Positions 46,276-56,867 of a DNA stretch of 64,000 nt are shown one piece after another. A program made the translations under genes and the position numbers. Origin of the DNA: Stenotrophomonas maltophilia (GTDB lineage Bacteria; Pseudomonadota; Gammaproteobacteria; Xanthomonadales; Xanthomonadaceae); the NCBI RefSeq assembly GCF_001676385.1, contig NZ_LYVJ01000009.1, positions 168,899 to 232,898 of the forward strand. Direction: 5' to 3'. The notes under the pieces are model-generated. The model searched no databases, had not been told where the DNA came from, and was given only the letters and a program-made list of their open reading frames with translations. Within the stretch, counting starts at the first letter, position 1; every line of letters begins with the position of its first letter.

Positions 46276-46351
46276 GCGGGGGTGCCTGGATCTGCCAGGC
46301 TGAGAGAGTCCCTTGGAACCTGATCCGGTTTGCACCGGCGTAGGGAGCTTT
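46276..46351 (+). promoter_or_regulatory. TPP (thiamin pyrophosphate) riboswitch
   Basis: The conserved THI-element blocks occur in order: GGGGGTGCC, GGCTGAGA, the ACCTGATC core and GGCGTAGGGA, with paired stems between them (GGTTTGCACCGG). It lies 83 bases before the TonB-dependent receptor start, so thiamin pyrophosphate should repress the receptor-PnuT operon. This directly indicates a thiamin-uptake role for those genes. Confidence 0.95.
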
Positions 46352-46434
46352 GAGCCACAGCCACACCCCCCGTTGCGGGCCGGTGCAGCTGCGCGCCGTC
46401 GCTTCGTCTCCCTTGTTGTCCGAAGACGAACCGA

Positions 46435-48624
46435 ATGAACCGCTGCCTGCGCCCCACCCTGCTCTCCCTTGCCCTCTGCGCCGCGTTGCCGCTGCACGCC
46501 AGCGAAGCCGATGCGTCCACCGATGCGGCTGCCACCGGCGCCGAGCGCTCGCCGACCGAACTGGCGGCCGTGCGCGTGCAGGCCGGCAGACCCAAGGCGG
46601 ACACCTCCCGCGTCAACGCCTTCGGTGGCGGCAGCTGGAAGGACACGCCGGCCTCGGTGAACGTGCTCGAGCGCGACTACCTCGACCGCCGCCAGGTGCG
46701 TTCGCTGTCCGAACTGGCCAGCAACGACGCCGCGCTGGGCGATGCGTATGCGCCGGTGGGCTACTACCAGAACATCGCCATCCGTGGCTTCGCGCTGGAC
46801 GCCGCCACGGGCTACCGCTTCAACGGCCTGTCCATCGCCGGCGAACAGCGCCTGGCACTGGAGAACGTGCAATCGGTGGAAATCCTCAAGGGCGAAGCCG
46901 GCCTGGCCGCGGGCGTGATGGCGCCGGGCGGCATCATCAACTACATCGGCAAGCGCCCTGCCGAAGTGCGCACCGCCACGCTCGGGACCGACTCGGAAGG
47001 CTCGCGCTACATCGCCGTCGATGCCGGACACTGGATCACCCCGCGATTCGGCGTACGCCTGAACGCCGCATGGGATTCCAGCCATTCCTATGTCGAGCAC
47101 GCCGATGGCCGCCGCAACTTCTATTCGTTGGCCGCCGACTGGCTGATCGGCGAGCGCGGCAAGCTGGAAGTGGATGCCAACTACCAGACCAGCTCGCAGC
47201 GCTCGGTATCGGGCTACCAGCTGCTTGGCGCGCGTGAGCTGCCGCGCGGCGTTGATCGCGAGCACCTGCTCGGCTACCAGCCTTGGCAGCGCCCGGTGGA
47301 TATCGCCAGCACCAACATCACCGCGCTGCACACCTACGATTTCAGTGAGGCCTGGCAGTCACGCGTCTCGGTCGGCTACAGCCGTTCGGTGATCGATGAC
47401 AACGTCGCCTTCGCCTATGGGTGTTATTACGCCACGCAATGCGCCGATGGCAGCGTGCCAGGCAATTACTTCGCGCCCAACGGCGACTACGATGTCTACG
47501 ACTACCGCAGCCCGGACGACACCCGCCGCAACCAGCAGGCGCGTGCCGAGCTGCGGGGCCGCCTCGAGACCGGCCGCGTCGGCCACCAGTTGACCGTCGG
47601 TGCCGACCACTTCCGCCGCACCGTGGACAGGCGCCCGAGCGTCAACGAGTACGTTGGCACCACCAATTTCCACGACGCGCAGGTGCCGGCGTTCGAGCCG
47701 TCGCCGGAGATGCCGGGGCCGTCTGCCCGGCGCCTGGACAGCCGCCAGACCGCGATCTTCGCGCTGGACCGGATGAGCTTCGGCGATGACTGGCAGTGGC
47801 TGGCCGGCGGACGCTTCGTGCGCCTGGACGAGCGCGCCTACGACAAGCGTGGCACCCCGCAGCGGCACAGCCGCCTGTCGCGCTTCCTGCCGCAGACCGC
47901 CGTGGTGTGGAAGGCCACCGACCAGCTCAACGCCTATGCCAGCTATGTGCGCGGCATTTCGCTGGGCCAGGAGGCACCATTCTGGACCAGCAACGCCGAC
48001 ACCTTCCTGCCCTCGGTGCAGTCGCGGCAACTGGAAGTGGGGGTGAAGTACGTGCCAGTCGAGGCGCTGACCCTGGGCGCGGCCGTGTTCCGCATTTCGC
48101 AGCCGTACCAATACGCAAAGCCGGACAGCAGCGATGCCGGCTACACCTTCGTCGAGGAAGGCACGCAGGCCCACACCGGCCTGGAATTGACCGCCAATGG
48201 GCAGCTGACCGATGCACTGCAGATCGTTGCCAGCGCCAGCGTGCTGCAGGCACGCGCGCGCGGCACCGGCACGCCGGCCCATGAAGGCCACCAGCTGGTG
48301 AACGTGCCGAAGGTGCGCGCCAGCGTGCACCTGGCCTATGCGCTGCCGTTCGCGCAGGGCCTGGATGTGACCGGTGGGTGGCGCTATGCCGGCGCCAATG
48401 TCGCCCGCGCCGACGGTGGCGTGCGCGCGCCGGACTACTCGGTGTTCGACGCTGGCCTGCGTTTCCAGCATCGCCTGCACGAGCGCGCGGTGACCTGGAA
48501 CCTGTCGGTGGACAACGTGTTCAACCGCTTCTACTGGCGCGATACCGGCAGCAGCGGCGGTGACTATTATCTGTTCCCGGGTGCGCCACGGCAGGCTCGC
48601 CTGTCGGTGACGTTCGCGTTGTGA
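46435..48624 (+). CDS. TonB-dependent outer-membrane receptor for thiamin (riboswitch-controlled)
   Basis: The 729-residue protein has a signal peptide (LLSLALCAALPLHA), a plug domain (about 60-190: VNVLERDYLDRRQVRSLSEL, NIAIRGF, VEILKGEAG, PGGIINYIGKRP) and a 22-strand barrel ending RLSVTFAL with a terminal aromatic-containing strand. The plug resembles siderophore-type receptors, but the upstream TPP riboswitch and overlapping PnuT-like gene point to thiamin or its precursors as ligand. The stop overlaps the next start (GTGA). Confidence 0.92.
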   Translation: MNRCLRPTLLSLALCAALPLHASEADASTDAAATGAERSPTELAAVRVQAGRPKADTSRVNAFGGGSWKDTPASVNVLERDYLDRRQVRSLSELASNDAALGDAYAPVGYYQNIAIRGFALDAATGYRFNGLSIAGEQRLALENVQSVEILKGEAGLAAGVMAPGGIINYIGKRPAEVRTATLGTDSEGSRYIAVDAGHWITPRFGVRLNAAWDSSHSYVEHADGRRNFYSLAADWLIGERGKLEVDANYQTSSQRSVSGYQLLGARELPRGVDREHLLGYQPWQRPVDIASTNITALHTYDFSEAWQSRVSVGYSRSVIDDNVAFAYGCYYATQCADGSVPGNYFAPNGDYDVYDYRSPDDTRRNQQARAELRGRLETGRVGHQLTVGADHFRRTVDRRPSVNEYVGTTNFHDAQVPAFEPSPEMPGPSARRLDSRQTAIFALDRMSFGDDWQWLAGGRFVRLDERAYDKRGTPQRHSRLSRFLPQTAVVWKATDQLNAYASYVRGISLGQEAPFWTSNADTFLPSVQSRQLEVGVKYVPVEALTLGAAVFRISQPYQYAKPDSSDAGYTFVEEGTQAHTGLELTANGQLTDALQIVASASVLQARARGTGTPAHEGHQLVNVPKVRASVHLAYALPFAQGLDVTGGWRYAGANVARADGGVRAPDYSVFDAGLRFQHRLHERAVTWNLSVDNVFNRFYWRDTGSSGGDYYLFPGAPRQARLSVTFAL

Positions 48625-49205
48625 GCGGCGCCGTGCTCGAGTGGGCCGCGGCGCTGTGCAGCGTGCTTGGCGTCTGGCTGATGGCCCGTCGCCGGCTGGT
48701 GGCGTGGCCGGTGGGCCTGCTGTCGGTGACGTTGTACGGGCTGGTGTTCGCCGAGGCCAGGCTGTACTCGGACACCCTGCTGCAGGTCGCCTTCGGGGGT
48801 TTCCTGGTCTACGGCTGGCTCAACTGGCGGCAGCACGCAGCGGATGAAGGCAGCGTCCGCATCGTGCCATTGGCGCGCGGCAAGCTGCTGCGCGACCTGG
48901 CCATCGGCCTGTGCGGTGGCGTGGCTCTGGGCGCGGGCATGCACGCTTTCACCGATGCTGCGCTGCCATGGCTGGACGCGATGCTGACCGCACTGAGCCT
49001 GGTCGGGCAGTGGTGGCAGGCACGCCGCCACGTGGCGTGCTGGTGGATGTGGATCGCAGTGGACGTGGTCTACGTCGGCGCCTATCTGTTCAAGTCGCTG
49101 CACGTGACCGCTGCGCTGTATGTGTTCTTCCTCGGGTTGGCCGTGTTCGGCCTGCGTGCATGGACCGCGGCAGCACGCGAGCCGCAGGTTGCAGCCGCGC
49201 GTTGA
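48621..49205 (+). CDS. pnuT: PnuT-type thiamin transporter (PnuC family)
   Basis: The 194-residue PnuC-family inner-membrane protein has about seven spans. It has VYGWLNWRQHAAD and WWMWIAVDVVYVGAYLFKSL, typical of facilitative vitamin transporters. Co-translation with a TPP-riboswitch-controlled receptor (GTG start overlapping its stop) marks it as the thiamin form, PnuT, rather than the nicotinamide riboside form. Confidence 0.88.
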   Translation: MSGAVLEWAAALCSVLGVWLMARRRLVAWPVGLLSVTLYGLVFAEARLYSDTLLQVAFGGFLVYGWLNWRQHAADEGSVRIVPLARGKLLRDLAIGLCGGVALGAGMHAFTDAALPWLDAMLTALSLVGQWWQARRHVACWWMWIAVDVVYVGAYLFKSLHVTAALYVFFLGLAVFGLRAWTAAAREPQVAAAR

Positions 49206-49209
49206 GGGC

Positions 49210-50184
49210 CTACCGGCCCAGCTCGGCCAGCACCGTGCGCGACGGCGCGAAGAAGGTCACGCCGGTCACGGCGGTGGAAAAATCGAGGATGCGATCATGC
49301 AGGGGCGCCGGATCACCGATGAACATGCGTTCGAGCATCTTCTCGATCACCCATAGCCGGCGCGTGTAGCCGATGAAATAGGTACCGTACTCGCCGCGCC
49401 CCGGGATGGCGAACGGCATGTTGTCGCGCAGGATCTCGTGCTCGCCCTCGGCGTCCTCGATGGTGCACAGCGTCTTGTGCGACTTCTGCGCGTCGGCCGG
49501 CGCGTCGTCCAGCTCGATGTTGTCATGCTTGGTGCGGCCGATGATCGCTTCCTGCGCTTCGGTCTTCTGCGCGCGCCAGGCATCAAGGTTGTGCAGGTAC
49601 TTCTGCACCACCACGTAACTGCCGCCGGCATGCTCCGGGTCTTCCTCACCCACGATCGTGGCGTCCGGCAGCGCCAACCCTTCCGGGTTGGCGGTGCCAT
49701 CGACGAAGTCGAGCAGGTCGCGACCATCGAAATAGCGGAATCCGGCCACATCATCGACCGCTTCCACCGCATCGCCGAAGGCCAGCAGCAGGTTGCGCTC
49801 GAACGCAACGATCAGGTCCATGGTGCGCGCGCGGATGTGATACAGCAGGTCCCCCGGCGTGGATACTGCAGTGTGGGCGGCGCCCTTGATCTCGCGGAAC
49901 GGCTTCAGCTCGCGCGGCGGCGTGGTCCCCACCAGCGGCCGCCACACGCGGTGGCCGATGGCCACGTTGCAGGTGAAGGTGCGCTCGATCTCGCGGATGG
50001 CGGTGTTCTTGATCAGGTCGTCGGTGCTGGCCAGCACCTCGCGCGCCCTGGCGATCGAGGCCTCGTCATCCTTCACCTTCAGCACCAGGAATGCCGCCGA
50101 GTGGGTCAGTGGCGCGGTGATCTGCTGCGGCTCGTTGTCGAGCGTGTGGTTGACGGCGGTGATCTGGGCGGGCTGGGTGTTCAC
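49210..50184 (-). CDS. Dye-decolorizing (DyP-type) peroxidase, YfeX-like
   Basis: The 324-residue haem peroxidase has the family motif in LLDFVDGTANPEG (GxxDG with the catalytic Asp) and the haem-ligand region in PFAIPGRGEYGTYFIGYTRR. The group uses peroxide to oxidise dyes or porphyrinogens. The start is a GTG at 50184 with AGGAA five bases upstream. Confidence 0.9.
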   Translation of the reverse strand: MNTQPAQITAVNHTLDNEPQQITAPLTHSAAFLVLKVKDDEASIARAREVLASTDDLIKNTAIREIERTFTCNVAIGHRVWRPLVGTTPPRELKPFREIKGAAHTAVSTPGDLLYHIRARTMDLIVAFERNLLLAFGDAVEAVDDVAGFRYFDGRDLLDFVDGTANPEGLALPDATIVGEEDPEHAGGSYVVVQKYLHNLDAWRAQKTEAQEAIIGRTKHDNIELDDAPADAQKSHKTLCTIEDAEGEHEILRDNMPFAIPGRGEYGTYFIGYTRRLWVIEKMLERMFIGDPAPLHDRILDFSTAVTGVTFFAPSRTVLAELGR

Positions 50185-50310
50185 GGTGTTCCTGCGGGCT
50201 CTAGGCGGGTGCATCGCCTGTGGCGATGTGCCGGCGATCATAGCCGAACACGGCCGGTCGCAATGGAGCGGTTCTCAGTACGGATCACGCCGCATGGCGC
50301 CGGAAAAGAA

Positions 50311-50335
50311 GAAGCCCGGCGCGAGGCCGGGCTTC
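50311..50335 (-). terminator. Intrinsic terminator of the Ax21 gene
   Basis: GAAGCCCGGC pairs with GCCGGGCTTC across 5 bases; on the minus strand it is followed by TTCTTTTCC. It lies 64 bases after the Ax21 stop codon. Confidence 0.8.
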
Positions 50336-50398
50336 GGTTGGCGTGCGGGAGAGAGAGAGTCACACGCCAGCACAACACGCTCTAACGACAGGCGCTTG

Positions 50399-50974
50399 TT
50401 ACCAGGTGAAGCGCGGGCCCACGAACCACTCGCGGTCACCGGCCTTGGCCAGCTTCACTTCGCCACTCAGGCCCCAGTTCGGGTTGAACTTGGCGGTGGC
50501 GCCGACGCGGCCATAGAACTCACCGTCCGGGTTGATGCCATGCTTCTTGCTGTAATCCTCGTACCCGGCCATCACGTAGCCTTCCACGTAGGGATTGAAC
50601 GCAGTGCGCACGCCCACTTCAGTGGAGTAACCGTTGAAGTCCAGGCCGTGCTTCATGTCAAACTTCTGGTAGGCAACACGGGCCACCAGATCGGTATTCG
50701 GTGCGACGCCGTAGTTGTAACCGGCACCGATGCGCCACTGGTCGACGTCATTCTTGAACGTATCGGTCTCCTGCGCGCTGTAGTCGCCGAAGATGTGGAA
50801 GTTCGGATGCACCGCCACGGAACCCTTCACCTTCCAACCGTCGGCGTCGCCGCCCTTGGCGTCGGTGTTCACGTAGCCGCCTTCAACGTAGTTGTACGAC
50901 AGGCCGTCGGTTGCCGATGCAGCGAACGGCAGGGCAGCCAGGAGACCCAGGGCAAGCAGCGAATTCTTGTTCAT
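50399..50974 (-). CDS. ax21: Ax21-family outer-membrane protein
   Basis: The 191-residue barrel-like protein has a signal peptide (LLALGLLAALPFAASA) and the family opening DGLSYNYVEGGYVNT. Alternating strands end GPRFTW. It matches the Ax21/OmpX-like family of Xanthomonas and Stenotrophomonas. The family was once proposed as a secreted signal, work that was later retracted; an outer-membrane role is better supported. An intrinsic terminator follows. Confidence 0.9.
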   Translation of the reverse strand: MNKNSLLALGLLAALPFAASATDGLSYNYVEGGYVNTDAKGGDADGWKVKGSVAVHPNFHIFGDYSAQETDTFKNDVDQWRIGAGYNYGVAPNTDLVARVAYQKFDMKHGLDFNGYSTEVGVRTAFNPYVEGYVMAGYEDYSKKHGINPDGEFYGRVGATAKFNPNWGLSGEVKLAKAGDREWFVGPRFTW

Positions 50975-51135
50975 CGGGACACACCTTTAATTATTTTGGT
51001 TTTGCCGGCCGCCTCCCGGGAGGGGGAGAGAGAAGAGGCGGTCGACAGGTGTGAATTATCCGTCAGGGGGTCTAATCGGCCCTGAATATTGAACTGACTG
51101 GTGTATAAATAAGGCTACCATTCAGGGAACTCCGC

Positions 51136-52128
51136 ATGGCATTGCAGTCGGCTTCTTGCCCGCACCTCGCTCGACGCTTGATGCGGGTGCTGATCCTGGT
51201 CGCCTCACCGGTTGCGCTGCTGCAGGCGCAGGCGGCTGAGCGCGTCGTTCCTGCCAGGCACATCGTCATGCAGACAGACGATGTCACGCGTTTCTTCCAG
51301 GTGCTGGATGCCAGCGGTGGGAAGCCGAGTACCGAAGATCTGCAACACGGTTATCTGGATGCGGGTACGGATGCCCTGCGCAGCTTCACCGACAGCCGTA
51401 TCGGCTCAATGGAGCGGTTGGCCAAGGCTATCCAGGACAAGCCGGCATTGTTTGCGAAAGCAAGAACCTGTGCGGCGGCATTGCCGGAGATCCGCGATCG
51501 GGTTGGCGAAGCACTCGTTCGGTTGGGCACTCTGCTTCCATCGGCACGCTTTCCTCCGGTCACCGTACCGGTCGGCCGGGGAAACAGCGGCGGCGTTACC
51601 ACCGAGGATGGCGTGGTGATTGGACTGGAAGCGCTGTGCAACGCCGATTGGATGCAGCCCGATGCCGGCGACCGTTTCGTGCACCTTATTGCCCATGAGT
51701 ACGTGCACGTGCAACAGCCAGGTGCACGCGTGGAGGTCGGGCAACCCACGCTGCTCTATCAGGCGTTGCTTGAAGGCGGCGCCGAGTACGTGGGCGAGAT
51801 GATCTCCGGTCAACCGGCCAACGCGCATCTGCGTCGTTGGGCGCAGGGCCGCGAGTGCGTGCTGGAGCGCACCTTCCTGCAGAACAGCGCAGGCACTGAT
51901 CTTTCGCAGTGGTTGTACAACGGCCCCGGCGATGAAGCACGACGCGGAGATCTCGGATACTGGATCGGCTACCGCATTGCCCGCGACTATGTTTCCCGTG
52001 CGCCAGACAGGACCAGGGCCATCGCCACGCTGCTGGATGTGCGCCCCGGCGACGCCGTGGTGTTGCTTGAAGCCAGCCGATGGCGGCCTGCGTGTGCTGG
52101 CGGCGACGCGATGCCGACACTTCGATGA
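51136..52128 (+). CDS. Exported zinc-metallopeptidase-like protein (DUF2268-type)
   Basis: The 330-residue protein has an N-terminal hydrophobic signal (VLILVASPVALLQAQA). A gluzincin-type helix HEYVHVQQP (about residue 197) and a later Glu-rich helix (LLEGGAEYVGEMI) resemble predicted Zn-dependent proteases of the DUF2268 type. It may act in the periplasm. The last 15 residues (RPACAGGDAMPTLR) look unlike a domain end, and a second frame continues to 52162, so a frameshift near the C-terminus is possible. AGGGAA precedes the ATG. Confidence 0.7.
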   Translation: MALQSASCPHLARRLMRVLILVASPVALLQAQAAERVVPARHIVMQTDDVTRFFQVLDASGGKPSTEDLQHGYLDAGTDALRSFTDSRIGSMERLAKAIQDKPALFAKARTCAAALPEIRDRVGEALVRLGTLLPSARFPPVTVPVGRGNSGGVTTEDGVVIGLEALCNADWMQPDAGDRFVHLIAHEYVHVQQPGARVEVGQPTLLYQALLEGGAEYVGEMISGQPANAHLRRWAQGRECVLERTFLQNSAGTDLSQWLYNGPGDEARRGDLGYWIGYRIARDYVSRAPDRTRAIATLLDVRPGDAVVLLEASRWRPACAGGDAMPTLR

Positions 52129-52231
52129 AATCCGCTCCATGCTGATGAGTACATTGTTCTGAAAAGGCACACGGCAGGCGGGCCGATGCACGAGTGCCTT
52201 CCAGCTTCCCCAGACGAAGGAGGGAGTGGAA

Positions 52232-52342
52232 ATGAAACTGACCAAGCGGCACACCAACGCGGCACACGCCATCACCGTCGCCATCGTGGCCGCCGTAAGC
52301 CTTGGCGCTTGCCTAATTCCCTCCGATCTGCACAAACCATGA
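52232..52342 (+). CDS. Very short lipoprotein, truncated paralogue of the Lpp-like gene at 58058
   Basis: This 36-residue product has a complete lipoprotein signal (VAIVAAVSLGAC) but only nine residues after the Cys. Its signal (MKLTKRHTNAAHAITVAIVA) parallels MNLTSQHLKMARALGVAIIA of the protein at 58058. About 30 bases upstream including AAGGAGGGAGTGGA are almost identical. It is either a broken copy or a minimal lipopeptide. Confidence 0.55.
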   Translation: MKLTKRHTNAAHAITVAIVAAVSLGACLIPSDLHKP

Positions 52343-52432
52343 ATTCAGTTGCTGCGCCAACTATGGTGTAAGGCCCACTCCTAGCGCTGCTGCTTGCCCG
52401 CGAGCGTGCCTGCCCTTAACCATGCCGCAGGA

Positions 52433-53056
52433 TCACTTCGCCCGCGCCGATGACGATGCCCGGTCCAGCGCCAGATTGAGTTCCAGCACGTTCACGCGCG
52501 CCGCGCCGTACAGCCCGAAGCGCGGGCCTTCGGTGTGCTCGGCCAGCAGCCTGCTCACCACCGACGGATCCATGCCCCTCGCCTTCGCCACGCGCTGCAC
52601 CTGGATGCGCGCCGCGGCAGGCGAAATGTGCGGATCGATGCCGCCGCCCGACTGTGTCACCAGGTCACTGGGGACCGCGTCCAGGGCGACGCCTTCGCGG
52701 GCCGCCACGGCGGCCCTGGCGTCGTCCAGGCGCTTGCGCAGGTCGGGGTTGCTCCTGGCCTGGTTGCTACCGGCCAGGGCCATCACGTCGTACGCCGCCG
52801 CCGATGGTCGTGGCTGGAAGTAGCGAAGGTCGGCGAATGGCTGCGCGACCAGCGACGAACCGACGACGTGGCCATCGCGCTCGACCAGGCTGCCGCCTGC
52901 AGCATCGGCGAAGAGCAGCGTGCCAAGCTGGGTGGCGGCGAGCGAATAGGCCAGGCCAAACCCCAGCAGCGAGGTGGCCGCAAGGCCGATCGACGCGCGC
53001 CACACGCTGCTGCGCGAACGCAGGTTGTTTCCGGTAGGTTCAATGAAAGTGTTCAT
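52433..53056 (-). CDS. kdpC: K+-transporting ATPase subunit KdpC
   Basis: The 207-residue single-span subunit is needed for assembly and K+ affinity of the Kdp complex. It has one N-terminal helix (IGLAATSLLGFGLAYSLAA) and the conserved DLVTQSGGGIDPHISPAAA block. It is nine bases after kdpB. No kdpDE sensor-regulator genes follow. Confidence 0.95.
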   Translation of the reverse strand: MNTFIEPTGNNLRSRSSVWRASIGLAATSLLGFGLAYSLAATQLGTLLFADAAGGSLVERDGHVVGSSLVAQPFADLRYFQPRPSAAAYDVMALAGSNQARSNPDLRKRLDDARAAVAAREGVALDAVPSDLVTQSGGGIDPHISPAAARIQVQRVAKARGMDPSVVSRLLAEHTEGPRFGLYGAARVNVLELNLALDRASSSARAK

Positions 53057-53065
53057 GGAATGTCC

Positions 53066-55129
53066 TCAGGCACCGAACAGCGCAGCCAGCGCCATGTCGA
53101 TCAGTTTGATGGCGGGGAACGGCAGCAGCACGCCGCCCAGGCCGTAGACCAGCACATTGCGGCGCAGCAGCGCGGTGGCACTGGCGGCGCGGAAACGAAC
53201 GCCGCGCAGGGCCAGCGGGATCAGGATGGGAATGATGATGGCGTTGAAGATCAGCGCGGCCACCACGGCGTTGGTCGGGCTGGACAGATGCATTACGTTC
53301 AGCGCTGCCATCGACGGCACCGCCGCGAACATCGCCGGCAGGATCGCGAAGTACTTGGAGACATCATTGGCCAGCGAGAACGTGGTCAGTGCGCCACGGG
53401 TGATGAGCTGCTGCTTGCCCACTTCCACCACCTGCAGCAGCTTGGCCGGATCCGAATCCAGATCGACCATGTTGCCGGCCTCCTTGGCCGCCTGCGTTCC
53501 TGAATTCATCGCCAGGCCAACGTCGGCCTGCGCCAGCGCCGGCGCATCGTTGGTACCGTCACCCACCATCGCCACCAGGCGGCCCGATGCCTGCTCCTGG
53601 CGGATGCGCGCCAGCTTGTCCTCCGGTCGCGCTTCGGCAATGTAGTCATCCACGCCGGCTTCGGCGGCGATGGCCGCGGCGGTCAGCGGGTTGTCGCCGG
53701 TGATCATCACCGTCCTGATGCCCATCGCCCGCAGCTGCGCGAACTTTTCCTTGATGCCGTGCTTGACCACGTCGGACAGCTCGATCACGCCCAGCAGGTG
53801 GCGGCCATCGGCCACTACCAGAGGCGTGGCGCCATTGCGAGCGACCTGCTCCACGCGCGCCGTCAGCTCCGGCGAGGCCTCCGTGCCCAGCGACTGCGCG
53901 TACTTCACCATGGCATCCAGCGCGCCCTTGCGGATGGCCCGCACCTGCCCGCCGGCCAGGGGCAGGTCGACACCGGACATGCGCGTGTGCGCGCTGAACG
54001 GCACGAAATGCGCGTGCTCCGGCTCTTCGATGGGGGTATTGGGTTGCCGCGCCAGCTTTACGATCGACTTGCCCTCCGGGGTTGGATCGGCCAGCGAGGA
54101 AAGCAGGGCCGCGTCGCGCAGGCGCTCCATGTCCACGCCGGCAAGCGGGTGGAAGGCAGTGGCCTGGCGATCGCCGTGGGTGATGGTGCCGGTCTTGTCC
54201 AGCAGCAGCACATCGACGTCGCCGGCCACTTCCACGGCCTTGCCGGACTTGGCCAGCACGTTGGACGACAGCGCGCGGTTCATGCCGGCAATGCCGATGG
54301 CCGGCAGCAGGCCACCGATGGTGGTCGGAATCAGGCATACCAGCAGCGCCACCAGCAACAACGGGTCCAGGGTGATGCCCACGAAACCGGCAATCGACGG
54401 CAGCGTCAGCACCACGATCAGGAAGGTGAGCGTCATGGTGACCAGCAGCAGGCCCAGCGCGACCTCATTGGGCGTCTTCTGGCGGTTTGCACCCTCCACC
54501 AGCGAGATCATGCGGTCCAGGAAGCTGTGGCCCGGTTCGGCGGTCACGCGCACCACGATTTCATCGGAGAGCACCTTGGTACCGCCGATCACGCCGGACC
54601 GGTCGGTGCCCGCCTCGCGCAGCACCGGCGCTGATTCACCCGTGACAGCCGATTCGTTGATGGTGGCCAGGCCACGGATGATCTCGCCGTCGGCGGGAAC
54701 GATCTCCCCGGCAGAAACCACGACCAGGTCATCCGGCCGCAGCTCGGCAGCAGGCACGGACACTGCATTGGACAGCGCGCCGGCATCGGCAAGCCTGCGT
54801 GCCACCAGGTCCTTGCGCGCGCGCCGCAGTGACGCGGCCTGTCCGCGGCCTCGTGCCTCGGCGACGGCCTCTGCAAAGTTGGCGAACAGCACCGTGATCA
54901 GCAACAGCAGCGTCACCGTCCAACCAGTGGCGGGCGCCGCCTTGCCGGCAAGGGTCAGGCCGGCAGCCAGCAGCGTGCCCAGCCAGACCACCGCCATCAC
55001 CGGGTTGCGGAAGGCGTGGCCGGGCGAGAGCTTGGCGAAAGACGCGATGACCGCGGCCTTGAACCCGGCCGCATCAAGCAATGCAGGACGGCCGGCAGGC
55101 TGCGCCTTGTGAAGCGAAGTGTCATTCAT
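53066..55129 (-). CDS. kdpB: K+-transporting P-type ATPase subunit KdpB
   Basis: The 687-residue P-type ATPase energises high-affinity K+ uptake. Phosphorylation motif [12 protein letters not shown], actuator TGESAP and hinge [16 protein letters not shown] are present. It is ten bases after kdpA, in the order kdpA-kdpB-kdpC. Confidence 0.97.
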   Translation of the reverse strand: MNDTSLHKAQPAGRPALLDAAGFKAAVIASFAKLSPGHAFRNPVMAVVWLGTLLAAGLTLAGKAAPATGWTVTLLLLITVLFANFAEAVAEARGRGQAASLRRARKDLVARRLADAGALSNAVSVPAAELRPDDLVVVSAGEIVPADGEIIRGLATINESAVTGESAPVLREAGTDRSGVIGGTKVLSDEIVVRVTAEPGHSFLDRMISLVEGANRQKTPNEVALGLLLVTMTLTFLIVVLTLPSIAGFVGITLDPLLLVALLVCLIPTTIGGLLPAIGIAGMNRALSSNVLAKSGKAVEVAGDVDVLLLDKTGTITHGDRQATAFHPLAGVDMERLRDAALLSSLADPTPEGKSIVKLARQPNTPIEEPEHAHFVPFSAHTRMSGVDLPLAGGQVRAIRKGALDAMVKYAQSLGTEASPELTARVEQVARNGATPLVVADGRHLLGVIELSDVVKHGIKEKFAQLRAMGIRTVMITGDNPLTAAAIAAEAGVDDYIAEARPEDKLARIRQEQASGRLVAMVGDGTNDAPALAQADVGLAMNSGTQAAKEAGNMVDLDSDPAKLLQVVEVGKQQLITRGALTTFSLANDVSKYFAILPAMFAAVPSMAALNVMHLSSPTNAVVAALIFNAIIIPILIPLALRGVRFRAASATALLRRNVLVYGLGGVLLPFPAIKLIDMALAALFGA

Positions 55130-55139
55130 TGGGAAATCC

Positions 55140-56867
55140 TCAGAAGGCCTTGAGCGCCAGGTGATCGGCGACGGGGCCCAGAACCAGAACCGGCATGAAC
55201 TGGAGCAGGGTCAGGATGACCACCACGGCGATCAGCGTGAGCGCGAAGGTGGGCGTCTCGACATGCAGCGTGCCGGCGCTTTCGGGCACGGCGCGCTTGC
55301 GCGCGAGCCTCGCCGCGATGACCAGCGGGATGATCAGCGCCGGGTAGCGCCCCAGCGCCAGCACCATCGAACAGGTCAGGTTCCACCAGTACGTTGCGTC
55401 GCCCAGCCCCTCGAAACCGGAGCCGTTGTTGGCGAATGCCGAGGTGAATTCATAGAAGACCTGGCTGATACCGTGGAAGGAAGGATTGGAATTGCCGGTC
55501 AGGCTGGGCACGGCCAGGGTGATGGCGGTAAGCGAGAGCAGCACCAGCGGCTGCAGCAGCACCAGCACCGCCAGCAGCTTCACTTCCGGCGCTTCGATCT
55601 TGCGGCCGAACAGTTCGGGCGTGCGGCCGGTCATCAGGCCGGCGAGGAACACGCTCAGCAGCAGGTACACGATGAACTGCTGCAGGCCACAACCGATTCC
55701 GCCCCAGATGGCATTGACCAGCATGTTGCCAAGGGTCACCAGGCCGGTCAGCGGCGCAACCGAGTCGTGCATGGCGTTGACCGAGCCGTTCGATGTCTGC
55801 GTGGTCAATGCAGCCCACAGCGCCGACGGTTCGGCACCGAAACGGACCTCCTTGCCCTCCATCAACGCAATGTCGGTGGAGGTGGAGGAAAGCGATTCAG
55901 ACCAGAGCGCGACACCTGCCGATACCAGCGACATCGACAGCATCGTGCCCACCACCAGGGCGGTGAAACGGCGACGCCCGGTGAAACTACCGACCATGAA
56001 GGCGACACTGACCGGTATCAGGATCAGTGCCAGTGTTTCCAGCAGGTTCGACAGGGCGGTCGGGTTTTCCAGCGGCACGCTGCTGTTGGGGCCATACCAG
56101 CCACCCCCGTTGGTGCCGAGCTGCTTGGCTGCGACCATCGGCGCCACCGGGCCCAGCGGGATCTTCTGTTCAGCCAGGCCCGCCGACGCATCGATCGGCG
56201 TGGCCACCGGCCCACCATCCAGCGTGGACGGCACGCCCTGCCAGGTCAGCAGCAGCGACCACAGCAGGCACAGCGGCAGCATCAGGCGCACGCCCGGACG
56301 GATGACGTCGGCCCAGTAATTGCCCAGGTCGGGCTCGTCCCGCGCATGCCCGGCCTCCACAGCCGGCTGCGCATCCGCGCCGGCCGCACGGGTACGGCCA
56401 CCGAACAGCCCGCGCAGGGTAGCTGCGACCAGCGCCAGGCCCATCATGGGAGTGACCACCTGCAGGCCGACAATGCCGGTCATCTGCGCGAAGTACGACA
56501 GCTGCGCCTGCCCGGAGTAGTGCTGCTGGTTGGTGTTGGTCAGGAACGAGACCATGGTGTGCAGCGCCAGGTCCCAACGCATGTTCGGCGCATGGTTGGG
56601 ATTGAGCGGCAACCAGGCCTGGGTCATGAAGATGCCAAGGACCAGCACCGCCAGGACCAGGTTGCTGGCCAGGAACGCGGTGACGTACTGCCTCCAGCCC
56701 ATGCCCTGGCCGGGCGTGACACCCAGGATGCGGTAGAGCGGCCGCTCGATCAGGCCGAAGAAGCGGTCACCCCGCATGGGGTTGCCACGCATGACGGCCG
56801 CCAGATAGCGGCCAAGGGGCCAGCCCAGCAGCAGGGCCAGCGCAAACACGGAAAGGAACTCGAACAT
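55140..56867 (-). CDS. kdpA: K+-transporting ATPase subunit KdpA
   Basis: The 575-residue channel-like subunit has four selectivity-filter segments seen as [34 protein letters not shown] and [10 protein letters not shown]. The start at 56867 (MFEFLSVF) is chosen over an ATG four codons upstream. No kdpF-like peptide was found in the 105 bases upstream. Confidence 0.96.
   Translation of the reverse strand: MFEFLSVFALALLLGWPLGRYLAAVMRGNPMRGDRFFGLIERPLYRILGVTPGQGMGWRQYVTAFLASNLVLAVLVLGIFMTQAWLPLNPNHAPNMRWDLALHTMVSFLTNTNQQHYSGQAQLSYFAQMTGIVGLQVVTPMMGLALVAATLRGLFGGRTRAAGADAQPAVEAGHARDEPDLGNYWADVIRPGVRLMLPLCLLWSLLLTWQGVPSTLDGGPVATPIDASAGLAEQKIPLGPVAPMVAAKQLGTNGGGWYGPNSSVPLENPTALSNLLETLALILIPVSVAFMVGSFTGRRRFTALVVGTMLSMSLVSAGVALWSESLSSTSTDIALMEGKEVRFGAEPSALWAALTTQTSNGSVNAMHDSVAPLTGLVTLGNMLVNAIWGGIGCGLQQFIVYLLLSVFLAGLMTGRTPELFGRKIEAPEVKLLAVLVLLQPLVLLSLTAITLAVPSLTGNSNPSFHGISQVFYEFTSAFANNGSGFEGLGDATYWWNLTCSMVLALGRYPALIIPLVIAARLARKRAVPESAGTLHVETPTFALTLIAVVVILTLLQFMPVLVLGPVADHLALKAF

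Noticed and set aside
44001..46646. Minus-strand frame across response regulator, glycine-zipper and kinase genes
   Set aside because: It crosses several supported genes and the TPP riboswitch; no domain seen.
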